Origin: Halobiforma nitratireducens JCM 10879
Lineage (GTDB): Archaea > Halobacteriota > Halobacteria > Halobacteriales > Natrialbaceae
Assembly (NCBI RefSeq): GCF_000337895.1
Contig: NZ_AOMA01000062.1
Location: 1-33,546, forward strand
DNA length: 33,546 bases
Direction of reading: 5' to 3'
Notes under the pieces: model-generated
Databases searched by the model: none
What the model saw: the letters and a program-made list of their open reading frames with translations, nothing else
Told to the model about the DNA's origin: nothing
Translations under genes and position numbers: made by a program
Part shown: in pieces, positions 14,709-22,548 of the stretch
Layout: every line of letters begins with the position of its first letter
Position numbering within the stretch: position 1 is the stretch's first letter

Positions 14709-16175
14709 ATGGAAACCGACAGACGGACACTCGTCACACTGACAGGCGCGCTCCTCGCCGGGGCTGCCGGCTGTACGACGGACGACGATAACGACGATCC
14801 GGAAGCCGGGACTGGTTCCGGTTCCGAAGAGTCGGAAGCGGGGAACGACGGCGGCAACGGCTTCGACGAGTCCGACACACCCGAGTTCCCCCGAATCGAT
14901 CCCGTTACCGATCCCGACCTCGAGATCGATCGGCTCGCGGAACAGGTCCGGGGCAACGTCGCCTTCTCGCTCGACGCACTGGGCCAGCTTCGGGACGAAC
15001 AACCCGACGAGAACGTCTTTTTCTCCCCGTACAGCATCTCGGTCGCGCTCGCGATGACCTACGCTGGCGCTCGCGGCGAGACGGCCACGGAGATGGCAAC
15101 AGCCTTGCGGTACGAACTCGGCGACGGAGGCGACGCCGACGACCTCCACGCCGCCTTCGGCGCGCTTGAAGACGAGTTCGAGCGGCGCAACGAGGACGGC
15201 GAGGAAGTCGCCCCGCCGGTGTGGGAGCAAGACGAGGACGACGAGGACGGAGATGAGCCCGAGAACGAGGACGACGACCTCGGCTTCCAGCTCTCGAGCG
15301 CCAACGCCGTCTGGCCCGACGGGACCCTCCCGCTCGACGACGAGTACCTCGAGTTGCTCGAGGCGTATTACGGGGCCGGCGAGCACGTCGTCGACTTCAC
15401 CGGCGATCCCGAGGGCGCTCGCGAGGAGATCAACGCCTGGGTCGAGGACCGGACGAACGACCGGATCGAGGGGCTCCTCTCCGAGGGCGATGTCGACGCC
15501 ACGACGCGGCTCGTGCTCACTAACGCCGTCTACTTTCTCGCGGCCTGGGAGCACGACTTCGACCCCGACGCGACCGAGCCCGGGACGTTTACCGGCCTCG
15601 ACGGGGCCCAAACCGAAGTCGATCTGATGCACCAGCGTACGGAGCTACGGTACGCCGAAATCGGGGGCCACCAGCTCGTCGAACTCCCCTACGCCAACGA
15701 GGAGACGAGTATGATCGTCGTTCTGCCCGCCGAGGGCGAGTTCGAATCCTTCGAGGAGTCGCTGACGGTAGACCGGCTCACGACGATGCTCGCGGAGACC
15801 GCCCGGCCGGAGGTCGACCTGACGATACCGAAGTTCGGCGTCGAGTCGAAGTTCAGCCTCGTCGAGACCCTCGAGGGGTTGGGCATGGACCGTGCGTTCG
15901 GTTCCGGTGCGGACTTCAGCGGGATGGTCGAAGGCGACGACAGCGGTCTCTCCATCGACGATGTCATTCACCAGAGCTTCGTCGAGGTCGACGAAGAGGG
16001 GACCGAGGCGGCCGCGGCAACGGCCGTCGTCATGGACGACGCTGGGCCGCCGGATCACGTCGAGATGACCGTCGATCGGCCGTTCCTGTTCTACATTCGG
16101 GATCGACCGACCGAGACGCCGCTGTTCGTCGGACGCGTTGTCGACGGCGAGACGCTCCAGGACGACCAACAGTAG
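14709..16175 (+). CDS. serpin-family protease inhibitor, lipoprotein
   Basis: The protein has 488 residues. It starts METDRRTLVTLTGALLAGAAGC: twin arginines and a lipobox with Cys22, so it is probably a membrane-anchored exported lipoprotein with an acidic linker. The serpin fold is clear: NVFFSPYSISVALAMTYAGA, LVLTNAVYFLAAWEHDF, YANEETSMIVVLPAEG and the C-terminal DRPFLFYIRDRPTETPLFVGRV. The hinge of the reactive loop (EEGTEAAAATAVV, 429-441) has the small residues found in inhibitory serpins. Counting from the hinge puts the scissile bond near Ala445-Gly446, which would favour a protease that cuts after a small residue. An Asp/Glu-rich insert of about 35 residues follows residue 155. Likely targets are secreted halolysin-type subtilases, by inference. 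Confidence 0.9.
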   Translation: METDRRTLVTLTGALLAGAAGCTTDDDNDDPEAGTGSGSEESEAGNDGGNGFDESDTPEFPRIDPVTDPDLEIDRLAEQVRGNVAFSLDALGQLRDEQPDENVFFSPYSISVALAMTYAGARGETATEMATALRYELGDGGDADDLHAAFGALEDEFERRNEDGEEVAPPVWEQDEDDEDGDEPENEDDDLGFQLSSANAVWPDGTLPLDDEYLELLEAYYGAGEHVVDFTGDPEGAREEINAWVEDRTNDRIEGLLSEGDVDATTRLVLTNAVYFLAAWEHDFDPDATEPGTFTGLDGAQTEVDLMHQRTELRYAEIGGHQLVELPYANEETSMIVVLPAEGEFESFEESLTVDRLTTMLAETARPEVDLTIPKFGVESKFSLVETLEGLGMDRAFGSGADFSGMVEGDDSGLSIDDVIHQSFVEVDEEGTEAAAATAVVMDDAGPPDHVEMTVDRPFLFYIRDRPTETPLFVGRVVDGETLQDDQQ

Positions 16176-16645
16176 CTCACCGTTTCGTTTCCGTCCGTGC
16201 TGGATGGGGACAGCAACCACGTGGACGACTCCATCGTAGCCACTGAGACGGATTGCTGTAACTGAGGGTGTCATAGAACTCTTCATAAGGGCGATCGCTC
16301 TCGCGTTGAAAGACCCCAAATAACCGCTCGGTCGAGCGTGGATTCAACTGCCAGCGATTCTGCCGGTCCTGGTAGATGTTCTTAGTGGCCTGCTGCATAC
16401 AGAGGATGGATGCAGCACAGCGCCATCGTTTGTTTCGTGCCCAATTCACTGAACCAGCCGGTCAGTACATCTGCGAACTGATCGACGAAGAAATTGCCAG
16501 ATAAGAGTAGTATTCCTACTGGTATGCAAGATGGAATCACTCGGTAGAACAAGGCGAGTCCTTTGAGGATTTCCCGAGGGAGCTCAGGTTTTGATCTGCT
16601 ACTCCAAGTGGAAAGGACCGTGACTCTCCTGTTCACTCATCGGGT
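16176..16645. other. gene-free stretch at the left edge of a low-GC island
   Basis: About 470 bp without a gene I can support. Two overlapping minus-strand frames (16177-16449 and 16382-16636) and a 32-codon plus-strand frame (16406-16504, starting MDAAQRHRLFRAQF) are open, but none resembles a family I know and codon third positions are not GC-rich. GC falls here relative to the serpin gene. It may be decayed gene or mobile-element DNA. Confidence 0.4.
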
Positions 16646-17563
16646 CTAAGGGGTTGAGGACGTTATTTCAGTCCCGTCGCAGTACTCGAATTGACTGCCT
16701 TCTGGATTCACTCGTTCGCCCCCGACGTTGAAGTCTAAGTCGATTTCTTCGCTTGTATCGAGATACTTAACTATCAGTTTCCCTGGCATCTCATATCCAC
16801 AGTCGTTTGGATGGTCTGGTATGCCACCAAATTCATTCGTCAAAAAGTCAGGCGCGACGTATTCGCGTTCTTCTCCCGGGTGTAGAATGTTTTCGTTACC
16901 GTCTACATTTTCAGTTTCAGGACTGAATGATCCTGTTGTAACGTAAGGATGCTCAGTGGTAATCCCTGAGGCCACGCCATCGGTATCCTCATAATAAAAC
17001 TCCTCAATGAATACTGAAACGTCCGATGTATTCTCCAGTGTGAATTCAATCCCTAACACGTCCACATCGGCACCGTATTCCGTTGTTTCTTCAGCCCACG
17101 TGATATCCACGTCAGTAACTGAGAGTTCAGGATAGTACTCATACACATACGAATCCAACTCTTCGTCTTCGTCATCGTATGCTGTAAAGACGTATTCACC
17201 TTCTTCTGGATCAATCCCCGAGCTTATTCCTGGTCGGTAAATATCTGCCTCAATCTCATCAACCCCTGCACGAATGGCTTTTCTATCGTACGCATCTTCG
17301 CTGGGCGTATCTATCACAACCTCCGCGATATCCGCTTCATTTTCTAACGAAATCACCAACGTCAATTCGTCTTCTTCGACATCGACAATGTATTCACCCC
17401 CAGACTCATCCTCAGACTCTGCCTCAGCGTCACCATCAGCATCATCTTGATCTTCTCCGTTCGCTCCCGGCTGGGAATCTCCATTCAAACAACCAGCCAT
17501 CCCTGCAACGCCTCCCGCAACCAATGTATTCAAAACCACTCGTCGTGATAGTTTACTTTCCAT
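16646..17563 (-). CDS. low-GC secreted lipoprotein, unknown function
   Basis: The protein has 305 residues from ATG 17561-17563. The start is set by the signal: SKLSRRVVLNTLVAGGVAGM then AGC, a twin-arginine lipobox with Cys near residue 25. An Asp/Glu-rich linker follows (about 30-60), then what look like two beta-rich domains (ELTLVISLENEADIAEVVID; VDVLGIEFTLENTSDVSVFI), perhaps immunoglobulin-like. A late Cys pair (about residues 263 and 296) could form a disulfide. A TATA-like CTTATTAAAC about 27 bp upstream fits a leaderless start. Codon third positions are far less GC-rich than in neighbouring genes, pointing to recent transfer. I recognise no family. Confidence 0.75.
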   Translation of the reverse strand: MESKLSRRVVLNTLVAGGVAGMAGCLNGDSQPGANGEDQDDADGDAEAESEDESGGEYIVDVEEDELTLVISLENEADIAEVVIDTPSEDAYDRKAIRAGVDEIEADIYRPGISSGIDPEEGEYVFTAYDDEDEELDSYVYEYYPELSVTDVDITWAEETTEYGADVDVLGIEFTLENTSDVSVFIEEFYYEDTDGVASGITTEHPYVTTGSFSPETENVDGNENILHPGEEREYVAPDFLTNEFGGIPDHPNDCGYEMPGKLIVKYLDTSEEIDLDFNVGGERVNPEGSQFEYCDGTEITSSTP

Positions 17564-17926
17564 ACACATACTTACCATCACATGTTTAATAAGATTGCTA
17601 AAATTCGATCCAGAATCAAACACCTTAGAGATCCTGTCCGACAATTACCCAGACAAGTTTCGTCGAGCCACCCTCTGCATGTTTCACCGGTCTTCTGGCA
17701 GATTTCATATGAGACGTCACTCATCACGGTACGTGTGCTCCCTGTACTGACCGATCACTACCGGCGCAAATCGAGGCGAATCCCGTGCGACATTCGCGCC
17801 CTGTATTCAGCACGCAATTTCTGACAGCCCTGAGTAAATTTTGCCCCCTCGTGGTACATCGTTCCCCGATACTGCCAGACAGAGAGTCGTGGAGAATGGG
17901 GTGTGCGAACTGTTCTATGAGACTCT

Positions 17927-17940
17927 GGTAACTAGTTACC
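17927..17940. promoter_or_regulatory. perfect 14-bp palindrome GGTAACTAGTTACC
   Basis: The sequence is its own reverse complement and lies far from any convincing gene start. Its half-site GTTACC also forms the arms of the inverted repeat at 32103-32134. It could be an operator, an attachment or target site, or chance. Confidence 0.35.
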
Positions 17941-18094
17941 CCCGATCGCCGACCCCGTTCTGGTGAGCGGCGGTAAGTGACTACAGTAAACCGTCTGACT
18001 GTCAGTTTGCACCCGATTGCACGGGAGAAATGCGGCTCGAGCGGTGACGTGGCCGAGAACTGCAAGACAGAACGGGGAAACGTCCCTGCCTTCT

Positions 18095-18268
18095 CCCACG
18101 AGTTCAGTCGTGGGGTTGTGCTGGCCACGGACCAACGCCCGTCACAGACGGGCATTCCCACGTGGACGTTCGCCGGTCGAATGCCGGCGTTCTGAAGTCA
18201 GTGTGGCTCCCGGGCGGGACACGCTGGGCTTGCCCGACCTCGGCAGGCCACCCTACGGGCGGCCTGCC
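18095..18268 (+). other. cluster of four strong hairpins, possible IS200/IS605-type remnant or structured RNA
   Basis: In 174 bp there are four stems with perfect arms. They are CCCACGA-6 nt-TCGTGGG (18095-18114), GCCCGTC-3 nt-GACGGGC (18137-18153, nested inside CCACG/CGTGG at 18125-18165), CGCCGG-7 nt-CCGGCG (18171-18189), and GGCAGGCC-11 nt-GGCCTGCC (18242-18268, with an inner CCC/GGG). The first stem and the ERGNVPAFSHEFSRG-like reading of the + strand around it resemble, from memory, the 3' end of haloarchaeal IS1341-type tnpB elements, where the right-end hairpin and omega-RNA lie. No tnpB is present, so this would be a solo remnant. A stand-alone structured RNA is the alternative. Confidence 0.4.
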
Positions 18269-18559
18269 ACTCGAGCGTACGCGTTTCATCCCAGAGTGAA
18301 CTCGGGGGCGTTCGCGCTGTTCTCGCTGTAAGCGATCCGCTCGATGTGCGACTGGTTTCAGTTGTGACTACGGCAAGCCAGTTTTATCACGTAATGACAA
18401 TTCTGACAGAGGGTGTGAAACCCACGGCGACGATCTCCTACGGCAGATTCCCGAGGAGAACTGTATCCCCAGTCAAATGAATTCCGAGCTAACAAATATG
18501 GATTTTCAAACAGAAATTTGAGAAGGTATTTATGAGTGACAACTGATCGAAATCACGTC

Positions 18560-18793
18560 ATGGGTGTGTTAAACGCTTTTGGCTCGTTGGCTAGTGCACT
18601 GATCGCAGGCCTCGTTATGCTCGCGTTCGCGGTTTTGAGCCTGTTCGTTACCGTCTTTGTCGTAGATATGGCTGCAGCGATCGGAGGACTCGATCCGGAT
18701 GACAGCTACGTTGTCCTTGGCGCAACGGTTCTCGCTGGCGCGGCCATCGTCGCTGGCGGCGTCGGCTTTTCGTTCCCAGAAGAAGAAGGCTAA
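18560..18793 (+). CDS. 77-residue small membrane protein
   Basis: ATG 18560 gives MGVLNAFGSLASALIAGLVM, two transmembrane helices (about 8-36 and 50-70, SYVVLGATVLAGAAIVAGGV) joined by an acidic loop (GGLDPDDS), and an acidic end (FPEEEG). An in-frame GTG at 18536 would add eight residues, but the TATA-like GGTATTTAT at 18526-18534 sits about 30 bp before 18560 and fits a leaderless ATG there. No family recognised. It lies at the right edge of the low-GC island. Confidence 0.65.
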   Translation: MGVLNAFGSLASALIAGLVMLAFAVLSLFVTVFVVDMAAAIGGLDPDDSYVVLGATVLAGAAIVAGGVGFSFPEEEG

Positions 18794-18891
18794 CAGTCCG
18801 ACACCGGACTCTCGCTCTGTCGTAACGTGTGGCTGTCGAACATGGATTTTACAGGTTATCGAGGCGAGTGTCACGGGGCTTGACCGGCAAG

Positions 18892-19836
18892 CTACCGGCT
18901 AGCGACCCCGCCACTCGCGCCACCCCTCACTCGTACCACGACGCGCTCGCCGATCGAAAACCGCCGGTCGGGACAGATCAGTTTCGCGCCGAAGTCGCCG
19001 TCTCGAGCGCAAAACGTCGACAGGCCCGTGATCGGGTCACCGTTGGCCGTCACCGTACTCTCGTCCCACGCGATCGTTCGCCCGTCGTCGCCGACGGTCC
19101 CGAGTCGGTCGTCGTTCAGCGAGACGTGCCGTCCCGGCTCCGCTCGCTCGTGGCCGTCTCGAGCCGCCGGTCCGCGGAGAACGCCGCCACTGTCGTAGTG
19201 GGGAATGCCGCCGTCGAGGACTCCGCCGCCGTCCGCGCGAATCCCCACGAACGTCTCGCCGGGATCGGGATGGGTCGGCGCGTCGAGGACGGCGTAGGTC
19301 TCGCCCGCCGCTACCACCGTCCCGGTCCCGTCCCACTCGAGCGGACGACAGTCGACCCCGTCACCGATCTCGAGCGGGAGCGAGCCGGACGCGCGCCGGA
19401 GGTTCCGGTCGGGCCGGCGAAAGCCGACGTGCAGGTGGTTGTCCACCCAGGGTGCGAAAAACCCAGCCCGGACGAGTTCGCCAAGCGACTCCCCTCGTTC
19501 GACGCGGTCGCCGGTCTCGACGGTCGGATCGACGTGGAGGACGCGAGCGACAAGCCCCTCGAGTTCGACGGGCTCGTCGACGTCGACGAGAATCAGGAAG
19601 TCGTGTTCGGGCGCGTACGGCTTCGGGGGCGCACGGACGGTCGTCGTCTCGCGAACGGTGCCGGAGACGGGACTCGGAGCCGCGGTCGTTCGTCCGTCCC
19701 GTAGCGTTCCCGGGTAACAGTCGATCGCCTGGCCGCCGTCGTGGGCCCGATACGGCGAGTTGTACAGGGAAAAGCGGGCGTACTGGGACACCAACTCGGC
19801 GGGCAGCGTCACCGGCTCGGGGGCGGCCGCGGTCAT
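18892..19836 (-). CDS. M23/LytM-fold protein (duplicated hybrid motif), unknown function
   Basis: The protein has 314 residues from ATG 19834-19836, starting MTAAAPEPVTLPAELVSQYA. Residues 25-140 look like an M23 (LytM) domain: AHDGGQAIDCYPG (His32, Asp39), PSPVSGTVRE, VARVLHVDPTVETGDRVERG (His101) and NHLHVGF (His134/His136). These match the His, Asp and His-x-His zinc ligands and the V-x-x-GD-x-V turn. His32 and Asp39 are spaced wider than the usual HxxxD. No signal peptide is visible, so it is probably cytoplasmic and not a murein hydrolase; haloarchaea lack murein. The C-terminal half is unassigned. An upstream ATG at 19875 is possible. It is divergent from a lipoate-ligase-family gene. 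Confidence 0.6.
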   Translation of the reverse strand: MTAAAPEPVTLPAELVSQYARFSLYNSPYRAHDGGQAIDCYPGTLRDGRTTAAPSPVSGTVRETTTVRAPPKPYAPEHDFLILVDVDEPVELEGLVARVLHVDPTVETGDRVERGESLGELVRAGFFAPWVDNHLHVGFRRPDRNLRRASGSLPLEIGDGVDCRPLEWDGTGTVVAAGETYAVLDAPTHPDPGETFVGIRADGGGVLDGGIPHYDSGGVLRGPAARDGHERAEPGRHVSLNDDRLGTVGDDGRTIAWDESTVTANGDPITGLSTFCARDGDFGAKLICPDRRFSIGERVVVRVRGGASGGVASR

Positions 19837-19861
19837 GCTCGTTCGTGTCTCGGTAACGGGA

Positions 19862-19869
19862 GCGTTTAG
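19862..19869. promoter_or_regulatory. single AT-rich box central to a divergent gene pair
   Basis: GCGTTTAG lies 28 bp before the + strand ATG (19894) and about 30 bp before the minus-strand ATG (19836). Read either way (CGTTTAGT or ACTAAACG) it is TATA-like, and no other AT-rich box exists in the 57 bp between the genes, so one element may serve both. Confidence 0.4.
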
Positions 19870-19893
19870 TCCCATCGACCCCAACAGCCCCGT

Positions 19894-20643
19894 ATGCGGG
19901 TATTTCGCGGCCGCGGGTCGACGATCGAACGTGACCGCGCGGCCAGTGCACGGCTGCTCGAGGTCGCCACCACGGGGGAGCCGGCGGTCCGGGTCTGGCG
20001 GCCCCACAGACAGCTAGCCTTCGGGCGGCGGGACTGTCGACGCGACGGCTACGACCGGGCTCGAGCGGCCGCACGCGAGGCGGACTTCCCGCCGGTCGAA
20101 CGTGACGTCGGCGGTCGGGCGGTCGCCTACGACGGCGAGACGACGATCGCGTTCGCCCGCGCGGAGCCGATCGAGGACTTCCGGCGCGGGACCGACGAGC
20201 GCTACGACCGGCTCACGGCCGATCTCGAGCGCGGACTCGCCGCGCTTTCCGGGCTCGATCCCGGAACGCTCGCGCGGGACGAGCCGGCGAACGCGTTTTG
20301 CCCGGGGTCGCACTCGTTGTCGACGGGCGACGGCGGTGGGGACGGGGCCCTCGCGAAAATCGCCGGTATCGCCCAGCGCGTTCGCCAGGACGCCGCGGTC
20401 ACGGCCGGTATCCTCGTCGTCGCCGGCCGCGAGCCGATCGCCGGCGTGCTCGAGGACGTCTACGGCGCGCTCGAGGTGGCGTTCGATCCCGGCTCCGTCG
20501 GCTCGCTCGCGGCGGCCGGTGGCCCTGCCGATGCCGAGACCGTGCGAGCAACGCTCGAGGACGCGCTCGTGGGCGAGGCCGAACCGGTGGTCGAACCCGT
20601 CCAGCGCCTCGAGACTGGCACGACGGACGGCCCCGGACCCTAA
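19894..20643 (+). CDS. lipoate-protein ligase A family protein
   Basis: The protein has 249 residues of the biotin/lipoate A/B ligase fold. These enzymes attach lipoate (or octanoate) to the E2 or GcvH lysine, or transfer related acyl groups. Visible motifs are AVRVWRPHRQLAFGRRDCRR (the V-W-x-P-x-x-x-x-x-G pattern), ERDVGGRAVAYDG (lipoyl-adenylate binding, here GGR where GGG is common) and GALAKIAGIAQRV with the catalytic-type Lys155. The C-terminal 70 residues resemble the small accessory domain. It lacks any neighbouring lipoyl-dependent dehydrogenase. It is divergent from the M23-like gene with a 57-bp gap. Confidence 0.75.
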   Translation: MRVFRGRGSTIERDRAASARLLEVATTGEPAVRVWRPHRQLAFGRRDCRRDGYDRARAAAREADFPPVERDVGGRAVAYDGETTIAFARAEPIEDFRRGTDERYDRLTADLERGLAALSGLDPGTLARDEPANAFCPGSHSLSTGDGGGDGALAKIAGIAQRVRQDAAVTAGILVVAGREPIAGVLEDVYGALEVAFDPGSVGSLAAAGGPADAETVRATLEDALVGEAEPVVEPVQRLETGTTDGPGP

Positions 20644-20706
20644 GTTAAGTCACGGCCGCGGCCGTTCGAGCCAACGTTTTCGGTGATCGCTCACGTCGGA
20701 GTCCGT

Positions 20707-20787
20707 ATGGACGCGACTGCGACCGGCGATCGCAGCGACGACGACCGCGACGCGAGCGCTCGAAGCGAACGGGAGGAGATTCGATGA
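20707..20787 (+). CDS. 26-codon leader ORF overlapping the next gene
   Basis: ATG at 20707 encodes a polar, charged peptide starting MDATATGDRSDDDRD and ending EREEIR. Its TGA (20785-20787) overlaps the ATG of the following gene as ATGA. An AT-rich CGTTTTCGG (about 20675-20683) lies about 28 bp before this first ATG, so it would be the leaderless start and the larger gene would be translated by coupling. It has the same arrangement as the leader ORF at 6494. Confidence 0.4.
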   Translation: MDATATGDRSDDDRDASARSEREEIR

Positions 20788-21437
20788 CCGAGGACGAGAA
20801 ACTCGATCGTCCCACGGCCGACCCACGGTGGGACGAACTCCGGGCTGACGCGGTCGACCTCGCCGACGACTACCGCGAACACGGCTGGGACGCGATCGTC
20901 CTCGACCCCGTCTCGGTGAACCCGATCGCGAACGTGGAAGCCGAACCGGATACACAGGAGGGAAGCGTCGACGCCGGCTCCGGGCCACAGGGTGTCGAAC
21001 AGCCCGGACTCGAGGCCCGCGTCTCGAAGGCGGAGTACGATCCGCTCGAGGGGATCGTCGACGGCGACGCCGTGACCGTCGGCGACGCGGAGGTCTACTA
21101 CCGACCGGCGGAACCCGCCGACGACGCGACTGGGGACGATGGCGGCAGCGACGGCGACGACGGCGACGACAGCGACGGGGAGCCCACCCTCGAGGCCCGC
21201 CGCTTCGTCATCGTCGTCGAACGCGATGTGGCCAGCGAAACTGCCGTCATCCTCCCGCTTACCTACTCGGTCGACGAGGCACGGCCGGTCTTCGAGCGAG
21301 CACTCGTCGACGAGGAACTCCTGATCCGCGTCCGCGGGGACGGGACTGAACCTGATCGCTGGGTCACGTTCTCTCACGACGATCCGTCGCTGTTCCTCGA
21401 AGAGGGGGACGTCCGACGCTGGCGAAGCGGCGAGTGA
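20784..21437 (+). CDS. acidic haloarchaeal protein, unknown function (DUF7529-like)
   Basis: The protein has 217 residues with no signal or membrane segment. The N-terminal third (PRWDELRADAVDLADDYREH, GWDAIVLDPVSVNP) and the C-terminal third (ARRFVIVVERDVASETAVIL, PLTYSVDEARPVFERAL, WVTFSHDDPSLFLEEGD) look folded. They are split by an Asp/Gly-rich linker near residues 112-132. The pattern reminds me of a haloarchaeal family (DUF7529), but I am not certain. Its ATG overlaps the stop of a 26-codon ORF. The following 123 codons after its stop are also open in the same frame. Confidence 0.65.
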   Translation: MTEDEKLDRPTADPRWDELRADAVDLADDYREHGWDAIVLDPVSVNPIANVEAEPDTQEGSVDAGSGPQGVEQPGLEARVSKAEYDPLEGIVDGDAVTVGDAEVYYRPAEPADDATGDDGGSDGDDGDDSDGEPTLEARRFVIVVERDVASETAVILPLTYSVDEARPVFERALVDEELLIRVRGDGTEPDRWVTFSHDDPSLFLEEGDVRRWRSGE

Positions 21438-21806
21438 CACATCTACGTTTCTTCAGAAACCAACGCCATCAGTGGGTCCCCGTTCCGGGAAGTCGCCTGG
21501 ACGACGAGGAGCGCCAGCCGGGCTGGACGCCGATTCTACGACTCGAAAGGCATCTCGATCCTCGATCCGGACGATGACCGCGTCCACGTCGTCTCGAACC
21601 CGAACGAACGGGACGCCGTCCTCGAGTCGACGTCGACGGCCGCGGAGACAATCGGTCCCGACCCAGACCCGAACGCGGACATGCCCGCGGAGGAGCGTAC
21701 TGCGCGCATCGCCGCGTTCGTCGACCACAGTGACCGGCGTGTGCCTGTGACGGCTGCTCCGATGTCCCGGTATACCCGTGGCCCGAAGCGGCTGTACCGG
21801 AACTGA
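21438..21806 (+). pseudogene. start-less reading frame, probable 5'-truncated gene relic
   Basis: The frame directly after the TGA at 21435-21437 stays open for 122 codons to a TGA at 21804-21806. From about codon 35 it has strong haloarchaeal codon use and protein-like content (RRFYDSKGISILDPDDDRVH, then VVSNPNERDAVLEST, ERTARIAAFVDHSD and TRGPKRLYRN). There is no ATG, GTG or TTG in frame before the middle of it, so it cannot be translated as a normal gene. A relic that lost its 5' end is the simplest reading; stop-codon readthrough from the upstream gene or an assembly error are alternatives. GTTTCT-TC-AGAAAC (21447-21460) forms a small inverted repeat just after the upstream stop. Confidence 0.45.
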
Positions 21807-21837
21807 CGGACAGTAAACCGTCCGAGACGCGGAGTCG

Positions 21838-22548
21838 TCACTCCTCGGTGTCCACGTCCGCTTCTTCGCGTAACTCCTCGCTCGCTTCCCGGACCTCGCG
21901 CATCACCGACGAGATCCGCTCTTCGGCCTCGAGTTCTTCCTCGACCGAGAGGTCGACGCCCTCGACCTCGAGGAGGAACTTCGCGACCTCGGTCGACTCG
22001 TACATCACGTCGTCGAGCTCTTCGGCGGTGAAGAAGTCACACATCGCGCCATAGAGGAATGTCGCGCCGGCCTTGCGGACCTTCTCTTCGAAGGAGGCAC
22101 GGGCCTGGTTGACCGCTTGTGGCGTGTAGGTGTCGGTCATAAACGGAACGAGTTCGGGCAGGTTCTCGCCGATCTTGGTCATCTCGACGCCGGTTTCGGT
22201 TCGGAAATCAGAACAGAGCCGCGCGATTGCCCACTCGCGGGCGGTGATGTATGTTCGGTCCCGAAGGAACTCGTTGACCCGGTCGTACTGGGCTCCGTCC
22301 ATCTTCTTGAACCGGGCGTACTTCTGCACGTCCTCCGGAACGTCGGACTCCTCGGGCTCGGGGTCAGGAACGCCTGGCATCGACGACTCGTCGCTGTCCG
22401 GTCCGTCGGCGACGCCGTCCTCGTCGCCCTCGCTCGTTTCGGATTGGTCTTTGTTCTCTTGGGCTTCGATGGCGTCGCTGGTCTCCGTCTCAGCGTTCGC
22501 GTCGGCGTCACCGTCGGCCCCCGCGACGTTCACTCCGTCGTCGTTCAT
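21838..22548 (-). CDS. DUF5806 family protein
   Basis: The protein has 236 residues. The first 75 are an acidic, disordered-looking extension (Asp/Glu/Ser/Pro). The remainder is a helical domain with conserved-looking stretches (DVQKYARFKKMDGAQYDRVN, YITAREWAIARLCSDFRTET, PFMTDTYTPQAVNQARASF, ATFLYGAMCDFFTAEELDD) that I recognise as the haloarchaeal family DUF5806. It ends in a charged helix with EERISSVMREVREASEEL. No catalytic motif, membrane segment or signal is visible. Function unknown. It is divergent from the thiolase gene at 22715. Confidence 0.8.
   Translation of the reverse strand: MNDDGVNVAGADGDADANAETETSDAIEAQENKDQSETSEGDEDGVADGPDSDESSMPGVPDPEPEESDVPEDVQKYARFKKMDGAQYDRVNEFLRDRTYITAREWAIARLCSDFRTETGVEMTKIGENLPELVPFMTDTYTPQAVNQARASFEEKVRKAGATFLYGAMCDFFTAEELDDVMYESTEVAKFLLEVEGVDLSVEEELEAEERISSVMREVREASEELREEADVDTEE

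Larger units (their letters stand above)
17564..18559. other. 1-kb gene-poor region of the low-GC island
   Basis: No credible protein gene. The first 350 bp are AT-richer than the window. A perfect 14-bp palindrome lies at 17927-17940 and a run of hairpins at 18095-18268. From about 18360 to 18540 the sequence is again AT-rich, with no recognisable element until the TATA-like GGTATTTAT (18526-18534) of the next gene. Confidence 0.5.

Noticed and set aside
16406-16504. 32-codon plus-strand ORF starting MDAAQRHRLFRAQF
   Set aside because: Amphipathic-looking, but there is no promoter, no family and no GC bias at third positions; kept only as a remark in the gene-free stretch.
17724-18161. 145-codon minus-strand ORF across the hairpins
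   Set aside because: Reads through perfect inverted repeats with no protein-like composition; such frames are probably artefacts of the structured element.
18095-18268. CRISPR array
   Set aside because: The stems differ in sequence and there is no regular repeat-spacer period or cas gene.
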